A stretch of DNA of 34,175 nucleotides from assembly GCA_017614395.1 (NCBI GenBank), contig JAGABX010000023.1, positions 1 through 34,175 of the forward strand. Reading direction: 5' to 3'. This document shows positions 17,920 to 26,587 of this stretch, one piece after another (within the stretch, counting starts at the first letter, position 1; each line of letters begins with the position of its first letter). This stretch comes from Eubacterium sp. GTDB taxonomy: Bacteria; Bacillota; Clostridia; Lachnospirales; Lachnospiraceae. Position numbers and translations under genes: made by a program. Under the pieces are notes generated by a model, which was not told where the DNA came from, ran no database searches, and worked only from the letters and a program-made list of their open reading frames with translations.

Positions 17920-18606
17920 TTATTTAAGAACATTTATCACGGTCATTATACATAGCTTTATATCATTTATAAACGAGTATTTTTCTACGTATTTCATATT
18001 ATATTTCATTTTCTCAGGCAGAATCTCCTCCACATAGATTCTGTCTGCTTCGTTTTCAGATGCAGTCTGGAGTATTTCCGCCTCATCCTTGTACTTTATG
18101 CTCGCCTCACTGGTAACGCCCGCAGGCAGCAACAGTGTCGCCATCATCTCAGGCGTATACTGTTCTACATATTTCGGCACCTCAGGTCTGGTACCCACCA
18201 AAGACATGTCACCGACAATAATATTGATCAGCTGGGGCAGTTCATCCAACCGTAATTTACGCAGGTATCTTCCGACCGAAGTTACGCGCGCGTCTCCATC
18301 CGTCGTTACCGCCGTCCCAATTTCCGGCGCATTTTTTACCATTGTGCGGAATTTGATGATCCGGAAATGCTTCCCGTATGTTGTTATCCTGTCCTGGCAG
18401 AAAAAAACTCCACCCTCGCTCGTCGTCCCTACGGCTATGGCAATGCCTGCCATCAGAGGGAACAGCAATATCAATAAAAAAACGGATACTCCTACATCGA
18501 ACATCCGCTTGATACATAACTGCTTTTCCTTTTTACACAAAGCATCATAGTACGAACGCACAGCCGGTGTGCGCATGGACTCCGGCAGCTCATCCCATGC
18601 AATCAT
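17920..18606 (-). CDS. Monotopic phosphoglycosyl transferase (undecaprenyl-phosphate sugar transferase)
   Basis: The enzyme starts a lipid-linked glycan by moving a sugar-1-phosphate from a UDP-sugar to undecaprenyl phosphate at the membrane. The 228-residue protein is the minimal PglC-like form. It has a KRMFDVGVS lead-in, one hydrophobic re-entrant helix (about 37-58), FRIIKFRTM, and the family signature LDELPQLINIIVGDMSLVGTRPE (two shorter blocks: DELPQLINI and GDMSLVGTRPE). The large multi-helix N-terminal region of WbaP/WcaJ is absent. The ATG at 18606 has GGAGG ten bases upstream; a TTG at 18615 is too close to it. A short C-terminal hydrophobic stretch is seen. Its operon-mate dehydratase (14947-16920) may supply its UDP-sugar, as PglF supplies PglC, though intermediate enzymes are missing here. 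Confidence 0.93.
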   Translation of the reverse strand: MIAWDELPESMRTPAVRSYYDALCKKEKQLCIKRMFDVGVSVFLLILLFPLMAGIAIAVGTTSEGGVFFCQDRITTYGKHFRIIKFRTMVKNAPEIGTAVTTDGDARVTSVGRYLRKLRLDELPQLINIIVGDMSLVGTRPEVPKYVEQYTPEMMATLLLPAGVTSEASIKYKDEAEILQTASENEADRIYVEEILPEKMKYNMKYVEKYSFINDIKLCIMTVINVLK

Positions 18607-18672
18607 CGTATACAAGCCTCCACTATACCGGCAATAACAAACACTGTTTGCACCAGCGTTATTTCCGGTAAC

Positions 18673-19656
18673 TCAATCATCCAATATTTCGGCAATCGCG
18701 AACCTCGGTCTTTCCTTGGTCTCAAGGTACATCTTGCCGATGTATTCACCGACTATTCCGATACCTAACAGCTGCAATCCTCCCAATGCCCAGATGGAAA
18801 CCATGAGTGAGCTCCATCCCATCACGGTCGCGCCCATAAAATACCTTATCAACGACCATATCAGAATTATTATGCTTATAATAAAAATAATCAATCCTAC
18901 TGTCATGATCATGCGGATCGGTTTTACTGAAAACGACGTTATTCCGTCAACTGCAAACGAAAGCATCTTTTTCAGCGGGTATTTGCTTTCCCCTGCAAAT
19001 CTCTCATTTCTTTCATATAAAACCTGTCCTGACGGAAATCCGATGAGGGGAACTATACCGCGCAGAAAAAGATTAACCTCCTTGTATCCCTCCAGTTCAA
19101 CTAAAGCGCGTTTGCTCATAAGACGAAAATCAGCGTGATTAAATACAATTTCCACGCCCATTTTTAACATCAGTTTGTAAAAAAACTCCGCTGTGGTTTT
19201 TTTGAACCATGTATCCTTGCGACGTTTGGAACGGACACCGTAAACAACATCCAATCCGTCATGATATCGATCCACCATCTCCTCAATTGCCTCTATGTCA
19301 TCCTGCAGATCAGCGTCCATGGATATAGCGACATCGGCATGATCCTTTGCGTACATCAGTCCTGCCAACACGGCATTCTGGTGTCCGCGATTACGTGACA
19401 GATTGAGTCCGCTGACTAACTCATGATCCTTATGGAACTCACTTATCAATCTCCACGTAGCATCCTTGGAACCATCATTAACGTATAGAATACGGCTGTT
19501 CGCGTTTATTTTTTTTCGCGCGATCATATCGGTCAGCTTTGCTACAAGACGTTTTGTTGTCTCCGGCAAAACTTTTTCCTCATTATAACATGGCACAACC
19601 ATATAGAGGATGTTTCCCCGCCGTTTATCCTCCTGCTTAACTATCGGTCTTTCCAT
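18673..19656 (-). CDS. Family 2 glycosyltransferase with C-terminal membrane helices (GtrB/DPM1-like)
   Basis: This type transfers a sugar from a nucleotide sugar to polyprenyl phosphate on the cytoplasmic side of the membrane. The 327-residue protein has the GT-A fold start VVPCYNEEKVLPET, VNDGSKDAT and the metal-binding DADLQDD. The conserved FRLMSKRA and QVLYERNERFAGESKYPL sequences follow. Two hydrophobic helices (about 245-270 and 280-305) precede the C-terminus. The layout is that of GtrB/YkcC proteins, which often work with a GtrA flippase; a GtrA protein is encoded at 12379-12900. The ATG has GGAGA upstream and overlaps the end of the cytidylyltransferase gene by 20 bases. The sugar is not predictable. 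Confidence 0.93.
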   Translation of the reverse strand: MERPIVKQEDKRRGNILYMVVPCYNEEKVLPETTKRLVAKLTDMIARKKINANSRILYVNDGSKDATWRLISEFHKDHELVSGLNLSRNRGHQNAVLAGLMYAKDHADVAISMDADLQDDIEAIEEMVDRYHDGLDVVYGVRSKRRKDTWFKKTTAEFFYKLMLKMGVEIVFNHADFRLMSKRALVELEGYKEVNLFLRGIVPLIGFPSGQVLYERNERFAGESKYPLKKMLSFAVDGITSFSVKPIRMIMTVGLIIFIISIIILIWSLIRYFMGATVMGWSSLMVSIWALGGLQLLGIGIVGEYIGKMYLETKERPRFAIAEILDD

Positions 19657-20422
19657 CTTTATCTCCGTTTAATATAATCTGATTATATAGAGTCTCTGCT
19701 ATTGCCATATCATGCGGATAGGTGACTTTAATATTATACTCCTCACCCTTCACGATATGAACGCATCTGCCCTTTAACACAAATATTCCGCAGGCGTCCG
19801 TGAGAGTCTCCTTTTCATCATCGGACAGGGAATTGTACAGGGCTCTGAACTCCTCTGCGCGAAATGTCTGCGGTGTCTGACTCCTGTACATGAATCTCCG
19901 TTCGGGTATTCCGCTGATTAATTCACCGTCCTCACTGACAACAATAGTATCCGTCGCCGGTATGACGGTATCACACGCGCCGCCTTCACGGACTTTTTCT
20001 ATGTTCTCGCGAATCATACGTCCGGTAACAAACGGTCTCGCTGCATCATGAGTCACCAAAATCGTATCGGAATCATAGCTGTTGCCATTTTCGATATGTT
20101 CTATGGCACGCATGATTGTCTCGTTCCGAGTCTCTCCCCCACACAATACATCAACGTGATCGCCTGCATGCGGGAGGTACTTTTTCACAAGTTCCTCGGT
20201 ATACTGCACCCATTCTGCCGGACACAGCACCATAACCGATTCAAAACAATCTTCTTTGCAAAAAGCAGATAACGAATGGATCAATATCGGCCTGTCGCCT
20301 ACAATCATATACTGTTTCGGTAAAACGGCATCAGACAGGCTGGAACTTCCCTGCTCGGCCTCAACCATGCGACGGCCTGTTCCCCCGGCCAATACAGCCC
20401 CATATACGGATACTTGTCCCAT
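19637..20422 (-). CDS. IspD/TarI-family cytidylyltransferase
   Basis: Enzymes of this family join CTP to a sugar-alcohol phosphate, giving CDP-methylerythritol (IspD, isoprenoids) or CDP-ribitol (TarI, teichoic acid). The 261-residue protein has the GT-A nucleotide-binding start YGAVLAGGTGRRM, LPKQYMIVGDRPILIHS, CGGETRNETIMRA and THDAARPFV. The ATG at 20422 follows a GAGG site; two upstream in-frame ATGs lack one. Between GTG.RM and LPKQ there is a longer insertion than usual (about 15 residues). The gene sits between an LCP ligase and a GT2 enzyme, which favours a polymer role like TarI. No TarJ dehydrogenase is next to it, and sequence alone does not let me exclude IspD. Confidence 0.85.
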   Translation of the reverse strand: MGQVSVYGAVLAGGTGRRMVEAEQGSSSLSDAVLPKQYMIVGDRPILIHSLSAFCKEDCFESVMVLCPAEWVQYTEELVKKYLPHAGDHVDVLCGGETRNETIMRAIEHIENGNSYDSDTILVTHDAARPFVTGRMIRENIEKVREGGACDTVIPATDTIVVSEDGELISGIPERRFMYRSQTPQTFRAEEFRALYNSLSDDEKETLTDACGIFVLKGRCVHIVKGEEYNIKVTYPHDMAIAETLYNQIILNGDKDGKTDS

Positions 20423-20444
20423 CACTGCCTCGATTCCCATATCA

Positions 20445-21995
20445 TCAGTTATCTGTCGTGCCCTGATCATTCAACGGATTTGTACCGGTGGACTCCGTTG
20501 CGGATGTCTCAGCGCCCGGAACCTCCGCCAAAAACTTGTTGATCTTGTCAGTTATTTTGGCTACCGAATTCATATCAGGATTGCAGACATACAGTCTCGT
20601 TGAAGGAATGGAGTATGTGTATGCCATCATTCCTGTTCCGGCCGCATTCGCATAGCTGATCTTCCAGCGAGCCATGTCATCTAACTGCATCTTGCATAAC
20701 GAAATGATCTTTTTGGTTGACATGTTTGTCTGGAACATATTCTTGCTTTCCTTCAGCAACGCAGGATAATCTCCGAGAACCGAAGGACTCATGACCTTGT
20801 TCAGGATAGCCTCAATCATATGCTGGTGATCCCTGCCTCGCTGGTAGTCACCATTCTCGAAATGATGACGTTCACGACAAAACGCCAGTGCCTTTTTACC
20901 ATTAACCTTGTTATAACCCTTTTTAAAACTGTAATGCGAGCCGGCGCCATATGGTCCCCAATCAGAAATAAAATCAAAATCACTGTAAACCTTGACTCCT
21001 CCGAGTAGATTCACTATCTGTTTGACAGATGAGAAATTGACTCGCACATAGTACTTGACATCGATATTGTACAACTGCTCAAGCGTTCCCATTGAAACCT
21101 CTACACCGTAGATGCCTGCATGTGTCAGTTTGTCCCTGACTCCGCCGGAACGTGAATTCCCTTTATCATCATACAACGGTACATAGTAATCCCTGGGTGT
21201 TGAAACCAGCAGAAGCTTTTTGGTCAGAGGATTAACGACAACCAGGACATTTACATCACTCCTCGAGCACTGGTTCAGATCGCCGTAAACATCTATTCCG
21301 CTGAGATATACTATAAACGGTTTCTCGGTAACGGCGGTAGCGTAATCATCCTCTTCCTCCTCCGGTTCCTCCTCTATCTGCGTTTCTATCTCATGCTGGA
21401 CTAACTGTCTGGTATCATCGGAAAAAGTCTTGAACTGATCTGTAACGGTGTTCACAAATCCCTGATTGAATACCGCAACCTGTACCTCCTTGGCATAGAG
21501 TGCATCCACCAGCGTGGAGGAATCCTGGAATTCAACCAGCTGAAGGCTCTGTCCGACCTCTGTCTGGGCCTCAGCCAACGCTTTATCCGTATTCTCCCTG
21601 TCGATTTGTGAGAGAATGCCGAATTTATAGTCCTTTGCGTCCTGTAAACTCTGCGCCGGATCATCTTTCAACACATAATACGATATGACATTGATCTTGG
21701 TATTTGCTCCGGAAATCTGTGCCATCGCAGAATATGTATTGTAAAGATAATACCCTCCGAACGAGAATATCAAACAAAACGCCACACATAGTATCCTGCC
21801 GATCACATAACTGGAATTCGCGATCTGGGAGCAAACCTGATAGACCATCAGCACAACACACAGAATTATGGCAATGATCGCATATTTATCAGGGATAAAT
21901 CCCACATAAAAAATCAAACCGCACAGTGCGACTGAAAACAACAGTTGTAAAAAAATGAATACAAAACTGAGTTTTCGTTTCATCAACCGCCCCAT
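20445..21995 (-). CDS. LytR-CpsA-Psr (LCP) family glycopolymer transferase
   Basis: LCP enzymes attach teichoic acids or capsules from undecaprenyl carriers to peptidoglycan outside the cell. The 516-residue protein has three predicted membrane helices (about 7-30, 33-55, 65-85). An accessory extracytoplasmic domain (about 95-200) and an acidic linker EEEPEEEEDD follow. The LCP domain spans about 225-430: SRSDVNVLVVV, LLLVSTPRDYYVP, KLTHAGIYG and the arginine motif ALAFCRERHH...GDYQRGRDHQ. The N-terminal helices plus accessory domain resemble pneumococcal Cps2A. The C-terminus is a Ser/Thr/Asn-rich tail. The ATG at 21995 has AGGAGG upstream. It heads the polysaccharide operon, with a promoter at 22039-22067. 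Confidence 0.94.
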   Translation of the reverse strand: MGRLMKRKLSFVFIFLQLLFSVALCGLIFYVGFIPDKYAIIAIILCVVLMVYQVCSQIANSSYVIGRILCVAFCLIFSFGGYYLYNTYSAMAQISGANTKINVISYYVLKDDPAQSLQDAKDYKFGILSQIDRENTDKALAEAQTEVGQSLQLVEFQDSSTLVDALYAKEVQVAVFNQGFVNTVTDQFKTFSDDTRQLVQHEIETQIEEEPEEEEDDYATAVTEKPFIVYLSGIDVYGDLNQCSRSDVNVLVVVNPLTKKLLLVSTPRDYYVPLYDDKGNSRSGGVRDKLTHAGIYGVEVSMGTLEQLYNIDVKYYVRVNFSSVKQIVNLLGGVKVYSDFDFISDWGPYGAGSHYSFKKGYNKVNGKKALAFCRERHHFENGDYQRGRDHQHMIEAILNKVMSPSVLGDYPALLKESKNMFQTNMSTKKIISLCKMQLDDMARWKISYANAAGTGMMAYTYSIPSTRLYVCNPDMNSVAKITDKINKFLAEVPGAETSATESTGTNPLNDQGTTDN

Positions 21996-22038
21996 TTTTA
22001 CTTCCTCCTGTAACTCCAATATTCAATGCATAAATTAC

Positions 22039-22067
22039 ATTATACTACATTTTTATCGACTTGTCGA
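22039..22067 (-). promoter_or_regulatory. Sigma-A-type promoter for the LCP polysaccharide operon
   Basis: On the minus strand TCGACA (22062-22067) and a perfect TATAAT (22039-22044) are 17 bases apart. The -35 box lies within the inverted repeat TCGAC-TT-GTCGA (22056-22067), a possible operator. The promoter is about 45 bases upstream of the LCP start codon and follows the CDP-glycerol transferase gene. Confidence 0.75.
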
Positions 22068-22106
22068 GAAAAAGTTGCTTATTTTTGCACGGAACCTCTT
22101 TTCCTG

Positions 22107-23297
22107 TCAATTAACCGCGGTAAACCGATGCTTTCCGCGTAATGCCAAAGCCGCGACACGCGATGCCGCCCGGCCATCCATTCTTCGGTAGTTTTCCTTC
22201 AAAAAGCTCTCTAAATCCTCACGATCGAAGTCATAATCCCCTTCCGGACTGAAAAGATCTGAGAGTTCCTTCACCAGTCCATCATCTTCGGTAACAATCG
22301 GACCGGGGACGAACTCCTCATACGGCTCGTAGAAATCCCGTCCGTTTTTTGTGAAATCCTCAAGATCATACGCATAAAACACCATAGGCCTCCGTAACAG
22401 CGCATATTCAAAAATTATAGAGGAATAATCTGTCACTAATACGTCAGCCGCCGCCATCAATGTAGTAACACCCGAATTCAGGGAAACATCGATCACTCTG
22501 CTTTTATACTCATCAGGAAGCCGGCGAAGATTTAACCCCGCGGCAAAGCGCTCAGCCACATAGGGATGAAATCGCAATAAAATCACAACATCTTCAGGAA
22601 GCTCTCTGAGTATCCTGACCGGATCTATCCGCAATTTGGGATTATCAAGCTCATTATCCCGAAACGTCGGTGCATAGAGGATATAACGGTGCTTTTCGGG
22701 TTCTCTGACCACATCTCTGATCCCGGAAAAAAAAGCCGCCCTCCTGCTCTTCATATACTCAGCGTTTAACAGCCTGTCCGTTCGCGGCAGGCCGATCATC
22801 CTGATCCTCTCGGGAGGAATACCGAATGCCGTCTCATACTGACACTTTGTTCTCTCTCCGTTTACAATGAGCCAGTCAATTCTTTTATTACCGCGTCTGG
22901 CCAGCGATGCGATTTCCTCAGTGTCCGCATCTAAACCGAACTTTTTAATCGTACCCGTACCATGCCACAACTGGATCACTGTTGTTCTGCGTGAAACCGG
23001 CGTATATGCCATAGGCATAAATGTATTATCCAAGAGGATTATTCTCGAGGTCGCCATATGATATGCTTTTACGAAAAAAAAGGAAAAGAGATTACTCTCC
23101 CTGTCCTTTTTTGTTAACCGGTAAAATCTAAGTCCCGGTTCCAAACGCTTCATCTCATTCGCGGCTATCGCAATGTTGCCCTCACTCCCATCATCATGAG
23201 TGGCTATAAGGAAAACCTTTTTCTGCCTGATTCCGAATAATCTGAACACGGAAAAAGTCAGGCCAAACAGGCGATAACCGATATTTTTTTTATTCAC
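22107..23297 (-). CDS. CDP-glycerol glycerophosphotransferase (TagB/TagF-like)
   Basis: The enzyme transfers glycerol phosphate from CDP-glycerol to lipid-linked teichoic acid primer or chain at the inner membrane face. The 396-residue protein shows the family hallmarks VIQLWHGTGTIKKFG (about 107-121), LPRTDRLL, APTFRD, LLRFHPY and VTDYSSIIFEYALLRRPMVFY. Its length fits the short, single-domain TagB-like type rather than the long TagF polymerase, so it could be primase or polymerase. The start is GTG at 23297, overlapping the tagD stop by four bases, with AAGGA upstream. It is the last gene of the transcript that also carries tagD, tagH, tagG, cdaR and cdaA. The next gene has its own promoter. 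Confidence 0.92.
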   Translation of the reverse strand: MNKKNIGYRLFGLTFSVFRLFGIRQKKVFLIATHDDGSEGNIAIAANEMKRLEPGLRFYRLTKKDRESNLFSFFFVKAYHMATSRIILLDNTFMPMAYTPVSRRTTVIQLWHGTGTIKKFGLDADTEEIASLARRGNKRIDWLIVNGERTKCQYETAFGIPPERIRMIGLPRTDRLLNAEYMKSRRAAFFSGIRDVVREPEKHRYILYAPTFRDNELDNPKLRIDPVRILRELPEDVVILLRFHPYVAERFAAGLNLRRLPDEYKSRVIDVSLNSGVTTLMAAADVLVTDYSSIIFEYALLRRPMVFYAYDLEDFTKNGRDFYEPYEEFVPGPIVTEDDGLVKELSDLFSPEGDYDFDREDLESFLKENYRRMDGRAASRVAALALRGKHRFTAVN

Positions 23298-23677
23298 TTC
23301 AGATCTTCCTTTATTTTTGTGGTGGATATTCCCTGGGTTCTCGGAAGATATATTACCTCACAATACTCCTTCAGGAAATCAAATTTTCCCTCCCAGTCAT
23401 CGCCCATGACAAATATATCCACATCATTATTCACTACATCATCGACCTTCTGTTCCCATGTGTATTCCGGCAGAACCTCATCAACATAGCGGCATACCTC
23501 GAGTATCTTTTTCCTGTCCTCAAAACTATGGTACGCCTTTTTCCCTTTGCCTGCGTTAAACTCATCTGATGAAACAACCACAATGAGATAATCTCCTAAC
23601 GCCTTTGCTCTGCGCAGCAGATTAACATGGCCTACATGAAACAAATCAAATGTTCCGTATGTTATTACTTTTTTCAC
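23294..23677 (-). CDS. tagD: Glycerol-3-phosphate cytidylyltransferase
   Basis: TagD makes CDP-glycerol from CTP and glycerol 3-phosphate for teichoic acid synthesis. The 127-residue protein is close to the family's standard length. It shows TYGTFDLFHVGHVNLLRRA with the HxGH nucleotidyl-transfer motif near residues 14-17, EDRKKIL, the MGDDWEGKFD segment and the C-terminal RTQGISTTKIK signature. The start is GTG at 23677 with AGGAGG seven bases upstream. It overlaps the tagH stop by four bases, and the CDP-glycerol transferase overlaps its own end the same way, so product and user are translationally linked. Confidence 0.95.
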   Translation of the reverse strand: MKKVITYGTFDLFHVGHVNLLRRAKALGDYLIVVVSSDEFNAGKGKKAYHSFEDRKKILEVCRYVDEVLPEYTWEQKVDDVVNNDVDIFVMGDDWEGKFDFLKEYCEVIYLPRTQGISTTKIKEDLK

Positions 23678-24435
23678 TGTTGTTCCTCCTCTTCCTCAGT
23701 TAATTTAGCTTCATAAAAACTGACAACATCCTTAGCCGGTCCGTTTGCAATCAGTCTGCCTCCCTCTAACAGGATTCCCCTGTCACACAAACGGGTTATC
23801 TGCTGAATGGAATGCGAGACAAATAAAACCGTTACTCCCTTATCAAACATACTTTTCAGCCGTCTCTCGCATTTTTTCCGAAAACGGATATCTCCGACAC
23901 TCAAAACCTCGTCCAGGATCAGGATATCCGGTTCAACCACGGTAGCCACGGAAAAACCAAGCCTTGCCCTCATTCCCGAGCTGTAGTTTTTCAGCGGAAC
24001 ATTGATAAAATCACCAAGCTCAGAAAATTTCACAATGCTTTTATACTTTTCATCAATAAATTCCTTGGTGTATCCTAACATAGCCCCGTACAGATAAATA
24101 TTCTCCGCGCCCGTATACTGTTTGTCAAATCCCGCTCCGAGTTCCAACAGCGGTGCAATCTTGCCCCTCACGGTAACCCCGCCCGATGTCGGTTTCATCA
24201 CTCCGGCAATTATTTTGAGAAGGGTGGATTTTCCCGCGCCGTTCATGCCCAATATGCCAAGCCGTTCTCCTTTTTTCACCTCAAAACTGATATTTCGGAG
24301 TGCCCAGAATTCCTGGAACATCAGATCATTTTTGACTAACTTTATTATGTATTCCTTTATATTGTCGACTTTCTCCGAGCTCAGGTTAAATCGCATGCTC
24401 ACATTATCGACACTGAGCGCCACATTTGATTTCAT
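23674..24435 (-). CDS. tagH: Teichoic acid/polysaccharide export ABC transporter, ATPase
   Basis: The protein powers export of lipid-linked wall polymer across the membrane with the permease encoded next to it. The 253-residue protein has Walker A LGMNGAGKST (about 61-70), the ABC signature NYSSGMRARLGFSV, Walker B DILILDEVLSVGD and the H-loop FVSHS. The sequence EFWALRNISFEVKKGERLG is typical of the TagH/RfbE/Wzt subfamily. It has no long C-terminal carbohydrate-binding or extracellular domain, so it is a short TagH. The ATG has GAGGT upstream. It follows tagG by 15 bases and overlaps tagD by four. Confidence 0.93.
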   Translation of the reverse strand: MKSNVALSVDNVSMRFNLSSEKVDNIKEYIIKLVKNDLMFQEFWALRNISFEVKKGERLGILGMNGAGKSTLLKIIAGVMKPTSGGVTVRGKIAPLLELGAGFDKQYTGAENIYLYGAMLGYTKEFIDEKYKSIVKFSELGDFINVPLKNYSSGMRARLGFSVATVVEPDILILDEVLSVGDIRFRKKCERRLKSMFDKGVTVLFVSHSIQQITRLCDRGILLEGGRLIANGPAKDVVSFYEAKLTEEEEEQQ

Positions 24436-24450
24436 TTTTTGTTACCTCAA

Positions 24451-25269
24451 TCAGATATAAAGTATGAATTTATCCTGTTTTCTGTAAAAACTGTAAAAAC
24501 CGATGACCAGCATAACTATTGTAAAGCCCCACGTGTAAAGCATCAGGTTCCAATCGAACGGATGACCGAAAAATGAAAACCGGAAATTCTCAATGATACC
24601 GAAAAGCGGATTAAATTTCAACAGCATCAGCGCATCTGTTCCCAGCCTGTCCGGGAAATAGAATATTGCCGAACAATACATGATCAGCATGAGCAGGACA
24701 CTCCACAGATACTCCATATCGCGGAAAAATACACTCAGCGTGGACAACAGCACTCCCACTCCCGTGCCCAGCAAAAACAGATTGATAAGCGGTATTACTG
24801 ACAGAATTGTATACCCGTTGATCGGAGATTTATATGTCCCCTGTATCAGGAAAAAGATTACCACTCCCGCGAGAACCAGCAGTGAAATAACAAATATCAG
24901 GAAATTCGCTATAACACCTGAAAGCGGGTAAATGTATTTAGGCACATAAACCTTTTTTATCATGGATGAATTATTCCGGATGCTTTTCATTGCCCCGTTT
25001 GTCGCCGACGAGAAAAAGCTGTACAGCAATCGTCCTGTCAGCACATAAATCGGAAAAGGAACACCTGCATAGGCGGCATTGGTCGAATCCCGCCCCAGTA
25101 ACTGCCCGAAAACTATTGTCAGCACTATCATGGTAAGCAATGGCTCGATCAGTGTCCATAGAATTCCTAAATATGAGCGTCTGTACCGCAGCTTGATCGT
25201 TTTTTTAACAAGTTCCCTCAACAGGAATGTATACTTTTTCAGGTTTTTTATACTTTGTGAAATCTGCAT
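24451..25269 (-). CDS. tagG: Teichoic acid/polysaccharide export ABC transporter, permease
   Basis: This is the membrane subunit of an ABC-2 type exporter for lipid-linked wall polymer. The 272-residue protein has the family start, with a KKTIKLRYRRSYLGILWTLIEPLL segment (charged amphipathic interface helix leading into helix 1). About six predicted membrane helices and the conserved FRDMEYLWSVLLMLIMYCSAIFYF region follow. It ends FYRKQDKFILYI. The ATG at 25269 has AGAGGA upstream, which lies inside the cdaR tail repeat. The gene starts one base after the cdaR stop. An in-frame upstream extension to 25344 would overlap cdaR and is Arg/Gln-rich, so I rejected it. Confidence 0.92.
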   Translation of the reverse strand: MQISQSIKNLKKYTFLLRELVKKTIKLRYRRSYLGILWTLIEPLLTMIVLTIVFGQLLGRDSTNAAYAGVPFPIYVLTGRLLYSFFSSATNGAMKSIRNNSSMIKKVYVPKYIYPLSGVIANFLIFVISLLVLAGVVIFFLIQGTYKSPINGYTILSVIPLINLFLLGTGVGVLLSTLSVFFRDMEYLWSVLLMLIMYCSAIFYFPDRLGTDALMLLKFNPLFGIIENFRFSFFGHPFDWNLMLYTWGFTIVMLVIGFYSFYRKQDKFILYI

Positions 25270-25270
25270 A

Positions 25271-26587
25271 TTATGGTTCCTCTGTTTCCTCCGGTTCCTC
25301 TGTCTCCTCCGGCTCCTCAGTTGGCTCTGATGAATCGTTTTCATTTTCTATTTTTGTTATTGCGATCTCGATGCTGATACTGTTTTTGACACGCACGCCG
25401 TCAGGGGGATCAAAGCTGACTGCCACGCTGTGTGTTCCCTCACGTAAAGTGCCTATATCAATGTATGCCCCTAAATCCTTAATCTCCACATTTTTCAGTT
25501 TCTCATTGGAGCCGGACAGTTCTATCTCATACCGCCTGTCAGGATCCAGCAGGCTGATCGAATAATTCTGCGGACTGTTGCGAACCTCAATATCGCTGCC
25601 TGTCAGTGACAGTGTGCGCTCGCCGCTCTTGCCTATCTCGCAGCGAACCGACACGACGGTATTCTCGTCTTCAATGATATACTCAGGACCTAACTCATCT
25701 GCAACGTCAATCTCCTTCTCCACATCAGACATTGCTCCCTCTATATCAACCTCAAGCCTGATTACTAAATCACTCGTCAGATTGTCCGGATCATCCGATG
25801 AAACACGGATTGATTCGGGTTGTCTGTCAGTTTGTATCAAATGATATCCGTCAGCAGGGACGCCGACTGTCGTAACCTCGATCGGAACCTCCATGGTCTG
25901 CCGCACCCCGACATTAACCTTTACCTCCGTTTCACTGAAAGTCAGTTTCGTAGAATCTATGAGATCACCCGAGCTGTCATAGGCCATAGGATTTGCCTTA
26001 GTTGTGAATTTTTCATTCTGACCGTTTAGTTCGACAGTCACGCCTACGTGATCGATGGTCTTCATCTTGGACTCACCGCCACTGACCTCAATAATATTCG
26101 GTTTCACGGTAACATCACCGAGAACGTAGCCTTCCTCAAGATCTCCTATGGATTTAACCTGAACCTTATACTTCTGGGTAACGCGTTTTTCCAGTTTTAC
26201 CTTCAAAACAGCATTATTCCAATTCAACTCGTAGGAGACATTATCAGGGTTTTTATTCAATTTAACCTGAATACTCACAGCTCCTACCGCAGACAGCTCC
26301 GACAGGTCTGCCGTAGCTGTAAAATCCTTTGCCCTCAGTCGCTCTACGAGACTTCTCTTGGATGTTATCGTTACATTCACGGTATTGCCGCTCTCTATCT
26401 CATAAACCTGATCGGCTGAGGTTATGGCCGTCTCGTTCAATATCTCGACAGGTATTCCCTCAAAAGTTCTCTTTATTGTCGGATCAATGAGATTAACTAC
26501 TATCAGCCAGAAACCGATAGCCGCGATGAGAGATAGAATTTTCCATCCGATATTTTTGGTGAATATCCTTTTTAACGCATCCTTCAT
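25271..26587 (-). CDS. cdaR: CdaA regulatory protein CdaR (YbbR-domain)
   Basis: CdaR is a membrane-anchored extracytoplasmic protein that modulates the c-di-AMP synthase CdaA. The 438-residue protein has one N-terminal membrane helix (about 14-32) and then about four YbbR-type repeats, roughly at 40-115, 130-215, 225-305 and 315-400. Each has a VxVxG-type strand pattern. The C-terminal tail is a Glu/Pro/Thr repeat (EEPEET units) absent from typical family members. The ATG has an excellent AGGAGGTGA site and overlaps the cdaA stop by four bases. In most Firmicutes glmM follows cdaR; here tagG follows after one base. Confidence 0.92.
   Translation of the reverse strand: MKDALKRIFTKNIGWKILSLIAAIGFWLIVVNLIDPTIKRTFEGIPVEILNETAITSADQVYEIESGNTVNVTITSKRSLVERLRAKDFTATADLSELSAVGAVSIQVKLNKNPDNVSYELNWNNAVLKVKLEKRVTQKYKVQVKSIGDLEEGYVLGDVTVKPNIIEVSGGESKMKTIDHVGVTVELNGQNEKFTTKANPMAYDSSGDLIDSTKLTFSETEVKVNVGVRQTMEVPIEVTTVGVPADGYHLIQTDRQPESIRVSSDDPDNLTSDLVIRLEVDIEGAMSDVEKEIDVADELGPEYIIEDENTVVSVRCEIGKSGERTLSLTGSDIEVRNSPQNYSISLLDPDRRYEIELSGSNEKLKNVEIKDLGAYIDIGTLREGTHSVAVSFDPPDGVRVKNSISIEIAITKIENENDSSEPTEEPEETEEPEETEEP
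25275..25328. repeat. Three 18-bp tandem repeats in the cdaR tail
   Basis: Units at 25275-25292 and 25293-25310 differ by one base, and a third, diverged unit follows at 25311-25328. Each encodes about one EEPEET hexapeptide in CdaR. On the minus strand the units are AGAGGA/GGAGGA-rich, and the last one supplies the ribosome binding site of tagG. Confidence 0.8.
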
